64,000 nucleotides of DNA from Trifolium pratense (Eukaryota; Streptophyta; Magnoliopsida; Fabales; Fabaceae). How positions within the stretch are numbered: position 1 is the stretch's first letter; each line of letters starts with the position of its first letter. Under the pieces are notes generated by a model, which had not been told where the DNA came from, searched no databases, and saw only the letters and a list, made by a program, of their open reading frames with translations. A program made the translations under genes and the position numbers. The stretch covers positions 42,678,856 through 42,742,855 of the forward strand of contig NC_060063.1 of assembly GCF_020283565.1 (NCBI RefSeq), given 5' to 3'. Below, piece by piece: positions 54,640-64,000 of this stretch.

Positions 54640-56171
54640 TTTTCAGTGTTTGGGCTTTTTGTTTTTGACAAACAGTGTTTGGGCTTTTAATAAACCCACT
54701 TCACAGTAAAAAAATGGAGACATTAATTTTGAAGTTTAATTGTAAAAAACACTACGTAGTAGCAAAATTAAAATTATCATTTCTTTATACGTTATTTACT
54801 TTCTAATGCAACTATTTTGTGAAGAAAAACACATAATTACATTGCAAATATAACTTAGTATTATAAACAATTATTTTGTAGTTTTGGTTTAAATTCTGAA
54901 ATATTTTTTTTAATTCTTATCACTAAATTAATTAACAAATGTTAATGACAAAATTTCAATTACATCGTTTTCCACATTTTTGGACCTATCAATTTATTTT
55001 GTTGCCAAATTCATTAAATGTGTTTTTAGATTGATATTGTAGATTGCCTAGGTCATCTAATTTCTAATAGGGGTGCTGCCCACATATAACATGAAAGTAA
55101 TATTCGATTGACTGCTGCCAAGTTCACTCACAACTCTCACGAATTTAAGATCATGTTGGCTTTTATGGGCGATTCGTCCGCCATTACGCCACTCTCGCAG
55201 TTCCGCCCACCGATCTTTGGAATCACAATAAGTTTACATCTAGTACATAAGCCACTAATGCAGTTACAAAATTAAAAATTAGAATGACAAAAATGAAGAT
55301 GCTTGTCGCCATTTTATCACAAGCTCGCCACACCTTCACTTTCTTCAACAAAAACTTGAATCCTCGATTGCAATTGGCTTCATATGTCTGCGAAATGAAT
55401 GTTGTAACAGAGGCAGTTAAGAAATGATGTCAAGATCTCATTGGTCATCAATTTCACATTTTAATATGCTAACACAAGATTCAAACACCCATACAAAAAT
55501 GGCTTCAAAAATACAAGGTGTAACTTTGACATTTTGTACATACCAGGAAAGTCCAATCATGTTGCTAGCCATCATCTGCCCCATTCCGTCAATCTTAAGA
55601 AGATTGAAGAGTTTTTATGAATCAAATAATGATGGAAGGTTGTTAGTGGAAAGGATACAAACCGAACACAGTGAGACTACATCATACATATTGCTAGTGC
55701 ACTGAACTCCACTTGCTTATTCTATTATATATTTATATATCGTGACCCATTTATATGATATTATGTTTAAGACTCAGTATATGGTCTAAGAACTACTAAT
55801 CTGAGGGACATCAATCCCGCCTTCGCCGAACAGGCAGGCACGAATCTATTGTGGGGACAGTGGGGTCATATTTATACAATGTGACACAGTTATGTGATTT
55901 ATTTATTAGTTTACAATAGAGGCAATGATGATCCAATCTACTCATCATGTATTCTATTCAAACCTCTCACCATTATACCAATTAACCTAGTGGTTTACTT
56001 ATATGATATTATTGTCTCCACGTAGTCAATTCATTGCACTACAATAAATTATAAATTAATAAGAATATTGACAAGTGTCTTACGAGTATTGATTAAGCAA
56101 CCTAAAGAACTAACTTTGTATAAAAAAGTGTAGTATATTTATAACATTGATAAATATAACTACTTATATTT
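54640..56171. other. Intergenic, no gene recognised
   Basis: AT-rich. The segment 55130-55240 is less AT-rich (GGGCGATTCGTCCGCCATTA) and could be a gene relic. A 93-codon open frame at 55424-55705 has no recognisable motif. Confidence 0.4.
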
Positions 56172-56263
56172 TTATTTAGGGTGGTTTCAACCCTTTGTGG
56201 GGATCGAACCGTGATTCTCCCTACCAAAATTAGCGCTAATAGTCATTGAACCAACTAACGAAA
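56172..56263 (-). mobile_element. tRNA-derived SINE fragment
   Basis: On the minus strand TTAGTTGGTTCAATGACTAT (A-box region) is followed by TTTGGTAGGGAGAATCACGG and the B box GGTTCGATCCCC, then an A-rich 3' side. This layout resembles a widespread legume SINE family from memory and is distinct from the one at 2785. The flanking duplication is unclear (AACTA... on both sides). Confidence 0.65.
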
Positions 56264-57039
56264 GGTAACTATATTTATATTTATGTTAGGAATGTTTTAG
56301 TGAATATTTTTTTCAATAATAAAAATTTGAAACAAGAATTTTTCCTTAAACTTTAATAAATGCACTCTCATACAAGTTCCCTACAATCTTAAATGGTCTA
56401 CAAAGCAATGACTTCATCTATCACTTGGCTACATTAAAGACAATTGTGGTGATAGTTTGGATACAACTTATACCAACCGGTAGTGATGGTTTGGCTACAA
56501 CTTTTTTTTTAAGCAAACTAATGTTTGGCTACAACATTTTTTTGTAAGCAAAATGCACTCTGCCTGGTAGTGATGTTTTGGCTACAACTTTAACTCAAGT
56601 ATAAATTAACACAAATATAATTTTGGCTAGCGCTTTTATGAATAATTTAAAAATAGGATTTTGCACAAAAAAACTAATTCTTGTAAACCAGGTTTATAGA
56701 TTGAAAATAAGCACATGAAGGTTTTTTTTGGTAGAGAATAAGTGCATGAAGTTATCCTTTAACTAATGTGTTTGTCTAACATGTGTAATATTATGCACAT
56801 GTTAAGCCAACTTAAAATAGTTACTTTTTACTGAAAAATTACAATTATTTATTAAAAAACTATACATTTAATATAAAATGCACAAGTTTCAATACAATTC
56901 ATATAAAATTATACATCTTTTAATACTTCTTAACATGCAAAATCATTGTAGCACTTAACTAGAGAAATCATTCTCTTCAAAACCAGACACAACATAAAAT
57001 GGGTTCATCTCATAATATAAAATGGACCGATACAATGTA

Positions 57040-57161
57040 CTCCCTCCGTCCCAAAATATAAGGGAAAATTGGTCAAAAAAAGTTTATGTATTAGGTTATA
57101 AATTTGGACCAAACACATCAACTTTGTTTGACCAATTTTCCCTTATATTTTGGGACGGTAG
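57040..57161. mobile_element. Stowaway-type MITE, short
   Basis: A 122-bp foldback: CTCCCTCCGTCCCAAAATAT and AAGGGAAAATTGGTCAAA on the left, with their complements on the right (TTTGACCAATTTTCCCTTAT, TTTTGGGACGGTAG). The right tip has lost part of GGAGGGAG. TA flanks at 57038-57039 and 57162-57163. Confidence 0.88.
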
Positions 57162-57163
57162 TA

Positions 57164-60100
57164 TACAATAAATAAGGTTAAATAAAAAAAATTATATTAT
57201 ATAGGCACATAGCATAGCAATATAATTAGGTATCTGTGTATAACGATCAAGTTATCAATACTATATATTGATAACAAAATTATAAAGTTCGAGAAAAGAG
57301 GAATATTGTGAGTATGAGTTGTGTTCTTACTTGTGGTGATAGATTTAGATGTATAATCCAAGAGTTTAATCTTTCTCTTGGTTCACCTTTTTCTTTCTAA
57401 TAGCTCCATATTTTCACTTTGAATCTTTGTTTCGGTTTTTCCAAAAGCCTGAAGTCAGAATGAGAAAACTGGTTACATCTTTACTAAAAAATAGAGAACA
57501 GTGGAGAGTGAGAAGGTGGAACTCGTGCTATCAGAAAAATAAGAGAAGCAGCTATAATTTTACATCCAATCACATGGGAAGTAACCTAAGCAAGAAACTC
57601 CCAATCGGAAACCGACCCAATTGGCTGCATATATATAATGCCTAACAAAATAGTAGTATAAATGATATCTACTACCACCACAGATCCAAAATCAAACCTA
57701 GATCCAAAATCAAACCGGCTCAATGTAACCACCACAGATGGTGGTGCGATCTGCGATGAGATCTTTCCTCACTGTGTTTGATTCTTCTCCATCGAGTTTT
57801 TTCTCCTGGTGTTAGTAGTTGCCGCTATTTTGGGTCGAATTTTTGTTTTGACTGTGGTTTATGGATTTTGATTTCAACTGACAGCGTCTCCGTAGTGGCG
57901 GTGGTCGTTGGTCAGTGGGTAATGCCTTTGCTTCTCTGGTTATGGATTTTGAGACACTGCGAGGCTGTTTTTGGTGATGGAGTTGGCGGAGCCGCCAACT
58001 AGATTTGGCTCCAGTGGTGGTTATGGCACGGTCGTGGTGGTGAGGTGATGTTGTGGTGGCTAGAGGGGATGAGATGCTGTTGTTGTGGCGTTTGGATCTA
58101 GCGCCGCCGGTGGGTGGTTGATGTCGTGTGTAATTGGTGTTTCTACGATACTTGATGCTCTGACTGTTTACAAATCTTTTTAAATTTGCAAAACTCTTTT
58201 TGAGTCTCTAGTGGCGGTTTTCTTGTTATTTGGTTGGCCTCTTTTATGAGTTTACTTAATCCAACAGTTCTCACTATTTGTCCATAATGCACCGATACAT
58301 GAATTGACTCGTTCTAAAACAAATAAATAAACATAAAAAATAAAAAAAGTACTATGTGGGTTGTACCGGTACCAACACTTTGTCTAAAATGGAGTACCTA
58401 TGCATAGCTTTTAATAATATCCTGATTTCATGTCCTATTTATTCTTACTCTTATAATAATTTTCTATTGTTAAGGGGTCTTGGGTTCAAAAAATATGCGG
58501 GTTTTAAACCATGAGTAGTTGATGAAGGCTAAGTATACTTACTTGTGGTCTTAAGAGCACCCTCCAACGGCTCATTCTTTCTCGGTTCTTTGAAGGACGA
58601 ACCAACTTTTGTTGTCTTTTACCAGTGGAGTCCGCCAAGCTGGTGACACGTGACCGTCAGGACGCAATGTTCATTGAGGAAAGAACGCTGTAATTTAATA
58701 ATAAAATAATCATCACATAACTGAGAAATTAACCAAAACCAGAGGAATAAAATTCATCCCGCCATCAATTAACATCAAACAAAGTTAGATCTTGAAATTT
58801 ACATTTACTCTCCAGTAGAAACCCATATCACACTAAAAAGCAAAAGTAAAATTCAGATCTTGAAATTTTTGTTGGATTGAAGATGCTTGAAGATGAGATG
58901 GAAAACATTCATGTCTCTGTATTTGAAGCTTCTTGAGAGAAAGATTGTATTCTAGAGAGCCTGAGGAAATGATGTTCTATTGTTGTGAGAGATGAAGCTT
59001 GAAAGAAAGATCGTATTTTCCGGTAAAGAGATGGATTCGCCTCTTCTAGATGGATCGAACGATAAAGGAAAAAAAAAAAAAACTGAAACAAAGTAAACAA
59101 TATGTGGGATAATTTGTGGGACCCGTTATGAGTTCATATGGGTTGTATGGTTGGAGTGAAAAATAGATCAGTTGCTGCATAATGACTTGGCACTGTGGAG
59201 CCCACTCAAGAACTCAAAGTTGAGTTGCACCATTGTAGATGCTCTAAGGGTGATGAAAAGCTTTCGAATATCAGCTTAAAAAAGGTGAAATTCAAACTAC
59301 GAGCTCCTTGATCAACAAAAAAACCAGAACTTGTTCAAAAATATGGACGAGACAATAGTTTTAATAAAACGAATTTATTAATTTTATAAATTGTAATCAT
59401 AACAAATTTTAAATGTTTTATTCTAAATAAATTGTTTATAATGAACTTAAATGTCAAATAGAAGTTAATAGACTTGTGTGAATGTTGTAAGGGTCTCTAA
59501 ACTTGTTTTTCCTTCAAATTAAAAGGATTATATTAGACCAAAGCACCATTTATTAAGTAATTTGTGAAAGAAAGAAAGAAAAAAACTATTATTATTTAAT
59601 GACAAATTCCAAGCAAAATAGATCAATAAATTATTTTAATATCAAAATGGTAGAAATAAAATACCTGGGTTTACATATCTTGCCATTCCCGATTATGAGG
59701 CCGGCAGAGCAACATATGACTCATTAGCTGCAACAATTACACACGGGGCGGACCCAAGTTCAAGTGTGGGTGTAACAAATATACATAGCATCTTATATTT
59801 TTTCACGTTGAACCCTTTAAAGTTTGGTTTGTGGATTTTGCACAGCCTGACCAAAGAGATTCAAAGAAAAAAAAATATGAGAAAGATGATAGGGGGCAGC
59901 ATGATATGCAGAAGGTAGAAGAAGTAAGCTTTTTTAGACAGAAGTGGCGGCCACAGTATGTAACATATTTGTATCTACAATTTAGGGTTTGGTATATATA
60001 ATTTGGGCTTTATTGCATGACTCAAAGGCCCAATTTTTAATTGGGTGTTTTACATAAAAAAAAGAGTCCACTGCCACGCTTTTTGTTTTCTAAATCATAA

Positions 60101-60800
60101 TAAATAAATAAATGATTATGTTTGTCAAAAAAATAAATAAATGGTTATGCTCGTAAAAAATTAAAAAAAAAAAAAAACATGACCTTCATGCAGTTATAAT
60201 AGAAATAAAAATATATAGTATATTATTATGAACTGGATCTCTCACCTTTCTTGCGAATCCACCCAGTTGTAAATAGAGAAGGTCGTAGAAAATCATGAGA
60301 AAGAAGAGGTAGAAACAAGTACTGACGATGCCAAGAAAAGTTACAAAAAGGAAGTAATTAAGGACACACGTGAAGTGAAAGTACTTTAGAAGGTTTTGTT
60401 TAAAACGGAAATAAGGACACATGTAATCCCTCGCTCTCTCTCCCACGTCTTCCTCCTCTTTAAGAAGACAGAAAACGTATCTCTCACCTCTCAGTGTCAA
60501 TTACACATGCAAATTCCCTTTCTATGGCACAACACTATGTTTGAAAGAAAATATCGAACAAAGAAACTATAAAAATGTTCTGTCTTGCTGGAATTTTATG
60601 GAGAAATTGCAATTAGCCAGTATGACATGTTGTCATATGATTAAATAAAGAGAAAATTATTATTAACATAATATTAATTAATTGACTATTTTATTTTAAT
60701 TTTTTTGTTATTCATACTCCTAAAAAAAATTATATATTTAAACTATTGATTAAATTTTGTGGCTAAATAATCGTGTATTCTCTCATTTATAAAGCGGAGT
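57164..60800. other. Intergenic, no convincing gene
   Basis: AT-rich with scattered short open frames. A TAGATCCAAAATCAAACC-type direct repeat is at 57685-57716. The segment 57730-58150 is relatively GC-rich (GTGGCGGTGGTCGTTGG and similar) with 74 open codons but no recognisable protein; it may be a decayed gene or LTR piece. Nothing else is supported. Confidence 0.4.
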
Positions 60801-60810
60801 ACTATACGAA

Positions 60811-61156
60811 GACACGTACTTCCAAAAAAATGAGATAGATCTTACCCACCATTGGATATTTTTCCACGGATCTCACGTGTCTGACACTTTCAGCGCGTCA
60901 GCAGAATAACTTTCAATCTTGGCCGCGTAATTCTCTTCTCAAATCCAAGACACAATCTAGTGTGCCCATCAAACATTGGATTCCATGAAAAGTCTCCGTA
61001 ATTCTCGTCCCAAGAAAGCTGCACGGGAAGCAAAGTCTTTTCCCTCTCTCCCATGTGCATCTGTCACTAACACCAATCCTTCTTCCAATATCCACTTGAC
61101 ACGTGGTTATATCATGTCATTTCCTTCTCTTCCTTCAAATACACACGACACGCGTG
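60811..61156. promoter_or_regulatory. Cluster of G-box/ABRE-like ACGT elements
   Basis: GACACGTACT (60811), TCACGTGTC (60873), GACACGTGGT (61099) and ACACGCGTGG (61148) occur within 350 bp of less AT-rich DNA. ACACGTGGT-type cores are bound by bZIP and bHLH factors in ABA- and light-responsive plant promoters. No gene on either side is recognised, so this could be the promoter of a gene outside what I can see, or chance. Confidence 0.35.
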
Positions 61157-62766
61157 GACAAAACACTTAAAAAATGAAATATAGCAATTAAAAATTCTCT
61201 CTCTCTCTCTATCTTGGAGTATATATATTGATAAGAAGTTTAAAATACTAGAACTATAGAAGTTTTTTTTTTTTTTGACAAAAGAACTATAGAAGTTTTA
61301 AATTGGAAAAGATAAGAATTCACCAACCAAATAAAATATCTTAAAATGTACCACATGTTAGCTTTTTGCTATCAAATAATTACATTGGAGTGAAATATAG
61401 GCGGACAACAAACTAAGCCGTTGTGTATATCAAAATTTTTGTAAAACTATGTTCTTAAACCTAGGCGACATAACTTTACTGCAGTATGAATGTATGATCC
61501 TTCAAACTTCTTTCAAAAGGTCTACCGACTCTAGAAATCGCAATTTTAGATTTTTTTTTTTTAGATTAAATTAATTTTTTGCCAAAGTTGATAAATTTAT
61601 TATCACCTTTTAAAAAAGAGGGATATGTTGTTAGTTGTTACAAAAATGGGATCTCCAAAAAAACGAAACTAACAATACCAGATCTAGAAAAAAATAATGC
61701 AGAATCCTTCTCATATTTTGAAGAGACTTTGCAATACTTTCCATTCAATTCATTGTCAAAACATCTGTATAAATAGGCTGAGTGAAAATTTACCTCGTTG
61801 ATAGCAAGAACTTGACCATTGCTCTTCTTCACCCGATTTGGATTTCTCCAATTTTTCCTTAGGTTTTCTCTTCTTTTGCAAATTAAGCAAAATGAGACAA
61901 AACATGAATCCAAATCCTTCTTCACCTACTTCAGCTTCCTCGTAAAATACCTAATCAAAATCGATGAAATCCAAAATGAAACATTCAAATTCAATATAAA
62001 AAATCTAAAAAATAAATACATCAATCAAAACCCTGTATTACACTACAGATCTAACTTAAAACAAACCATAAACCTATAAAATGAAGAGACAATGGGAAAT
62101 ACAAATTTGTGTTGCAAATAAAAATCCAGAACAAAATTAAAAAAATAGTATCAAACGTATGTTCATGTGGGTTTAACGGAAGGAAATACATATAAAGTAT
62201 CATGCATCACTAGGGGGTCGAATCGTTGTAGGAATAAAAAAAGAACTTTATTAGAAAAAAACGTTTCTTACCTTATGAATCTGACTGAAGAAAGTAAACC
62301 GGAAAAAATGCTCGGATCATGAAATAAGTCTATGGATTTTGTAGACGGGAGAACGAGTGGTACAAATCTGGTGTTATTACTCGCGATCCAGTGAAGGTGG
62401 CCGGAAATGGCATCTGAATATGGCGGTGGAGGATGTAGATCTCAACGGGGGTGGAAATACGGTGGTCGCTGCACAGAAAGCCATTGGTGGCCTGAATGTG
62501 GCGGTGGTGATGTGGGTAGAAGACGAAGAAAAGGAGTTTGCAGAGAGAGAAAAATGAAACAAAATAGAAAAAACATGAATGTTATAGCAACATCACACGT
62601 AGGAAACAAAAATACGACATAAAAGGTGTAATTTTTATATTCTTGTAAGGGTAACATGGTAATTTCCATGATGATTAGTGGGATCCACCACTAACATTCA
62701 CTTGTGTCTATTTTTCTCCAATTGAAGGAATGATAAATGGAGGGATAGAAATTCTAAAATTTTAGG
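61157..62766. other. Intergenic, CT microsatellite and no recognised gene
   Basis: Holds a (CT)n run at about 61195-61212, otherwise AT-rich. The segment 62395-62530 is GC-rich with Gly-rich short frames on plus (GGGG and GGR words) but shows no known domain. Confidence 0.4.
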
Positions 62767-63182
62767 GTCCGTTTAGTACGCAGGATAGAATAGAGATAAG
62801 ATAATATAAGAAGTTGGATAAGGAAATGATAGGATAGTGGCAGGATAAGCACATATTTTGTCATGCGTTTGGTGCATGCAGAATAAGCATTCTTTTCAAT
62901 AAAACTAATTAATGCTATATATTTGAAAAATTAGATTTGTTGTTTTTTTGTAAACAATATATTCAATTTTTTGGAAAGAGAAGTGTGCGAAAAAAAAAAT
63001 ATACTATCATATTGTTAACTCAGCTTAAACTAAGGATTAAAATAAAATAACAAAGAACCAATATGATGGGATTAAAAATAGGTTAAATTTATCTTTTATT
63101 ATTGGTGCACCAAACAAAATATTTAAACATGATAGGTTAATTTTATACTATCTTGCCTCTCTATCCAGCACACCAAACGGAC
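62767..63182. mobile_element. TIR MITE, ~416 bp
   Basis: Left end GTCCGTTTAGTACGCAGGAT and complement of the right end GTCCGTTTGGTGTGCTGGAT are inverted repeats of at least 20 bp with few mismatches. Both subterminal regions carry GGATAGA- and GATAAGATA-like words. The interior is AT-rich without coding capacity. The target duplication is not clear. Probably hAT- or PIF-related. Confidence 0.7.
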
Positions 63183-64000
63183 AGTCATAGTCTCTTACAA
63201 AACTAACCATATTTCTCTTGTAATTCTAAATTTTTATTCGAAAATGTTAAACAGTGCCCCGGGTGCACTAATTAAGCATATAGACATTTTGTCTTGAAAA
63301 TTGGGTATTCAATGCACTAAAATTGTAAAAAATTATTTTATCACCATTAATTTTATATTTTTTTTTCCTTTTTTAACATGTTTAACAAGTGTCACAGGAT
63401 ACTGTTTAGCATAACCCAATTTTATTTAGTGCATAATATTAGAAAGAAGTACAAAATAACACAATTTAATAGGCTTGTGTATGGTCGGATATTTTGACAA
63501 ACCAAATCATATCCAAACCAAAACCACTTATATGAATTTGGATACATGACCATAACTATATTTTTTTATAAACCGGTTATATAATTGGTTCTTAATCTGG
63601 ATGCGGATACATATCCGGATATTTTTATAAAACCGGTTTAAAAGTGGTTAATTTTTTAAACCAATTTTAAACCGGTTATTTTTAAGACTAAATTAAAAAC
63701 TTTCCTCAAATTCCTTCTCTTATCTTCTTCATCGCAGCAGCAACTCCCTATGTTTTTCTGCAAATCTACAACTTAATTAATCGTGTAACGATTCACCTTC
63801 TTCTTCAATGGCGTCTTACTATCGTGTAGCCATGTCTTATAGTTTATCAAAATTTGTGAAAAAAATCGTGGTTGTAGGAATAAGGAGAAATCCAATTTAA
63901 CAAATAAACCTTAATTTCACAGAACTTCTGTGTTTCTTCGTCTCATATTCATTTTCCAGATTTGAGCAAACTTCTGTTTGAAAAGCTTCTGTCGTAACTG
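63183..64000. other. Intergenic with AACCGGTT-rich repeat block
   Basis: 63480-63680 contains many AAACCGGTT and TCCGGATA words in both orientations, the look of a DNA-transposon subterminal region. The final 300 bp are leader-like; an ATGGCGTCTTACTATCGTG start at 63809 in fair context could begin a gene but closes within about 30 codons unless spliced. Confidence 0.35.

Noticed and set aside
55424..55705. 93-codon open frame
   Set aside because: No homology recognised, no promoter or splice signals; kept only as a note under the intergenic entry.

Overview
This is nuclear DNA of a eudicot plant, most likely a papilionoid legume related to clover or Medicago. The grounds are AT-rich intergenic DNA, genes with many short phase-consistent introns, plant-type transposons of almost every class, and SINEs that resemble legume families from memory. 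The legume assignment is inference; the plant assignment is firm.

Layout: (1) 1-1.1 kb holds the 5' part of a 40S ribosomal protein S15 gene on the minus strand, running off the left edge. (2) 1.1-9.6 kb is AT-rich intergenic DNA with a tRNA-derived SINE, two Stowaway-type MITEs, two larger TIR elements and an orphan snRNA-type promoter. (3) 10.5-14.6 kb holds a ten-exon RPA70-like (OB-fold) gene, with a stop codon shortly before its natural end, and a two-exon B3-like gene. (4) 14.9-24.95 kb is a ~455-bp tandem repeat split by a complete, very young Ty3/gypsy retrotransposon (15634-24605, minus strand; 2.24-kb LTRs, 5-bp TSD, PBS, PPT, 1460-aa Gag-Pol). (5) 25.3-27.2 kb is a six-exon gene with several B3 domains.

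(6) 28.3-42.3 kb is a probable complete autonomous Helitron of about 14 kb, with a 3' hairpin plus CTAG end. It contains a B3 gene, a ten-exon Rep-helicase gene whose exons join into an open 1619-codon frame, and a second small B3 gene. A 3.3-kb non-autonomous CACTA element carrying fragments of a methyltransferase-like gene and of Pelota is inserted between the helicase and that last B3 gene. (7) 43.2-50.2 kb is a nest of insertions. Two direct ~1.06-kb copies of an old LTR-like sequence are each split: the first by a small non-autonomous LTR element (itself split by a Stowaway MITE), the second by a ~1.4-kb solo-LTR-like insertion. Each of the first two insertions has its empty site visible elsewhere in the window.

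(8) 50.4-51.5 kb is a 5'-truncated fructokinase pseudogene. (9) 51.7-54.6 kb is a near-perfect inverted repeat with ~0.9-kb arms and a 17-nt spacer. It is built from an unknown Ala/Pro-rich repeat-protein gene whose promoter and start lie to the right on the minus strand. Transcription across it could give a long hairpin RNA. (10) 54.6-64 kb is mostly AT-rich intergenic DNA with a SINE, MITEs and a G-box-rich segment.

The dominant theme is Helitron-type genes (Rep-helicase, RPA-like) clustered with repeated B3 DNA-binding genes. The strongest candidates for something not well described are the B3-carrying Helitron, the gene-capturing CACTA inside it, and the long foldback at 51.7-53.5 kb.
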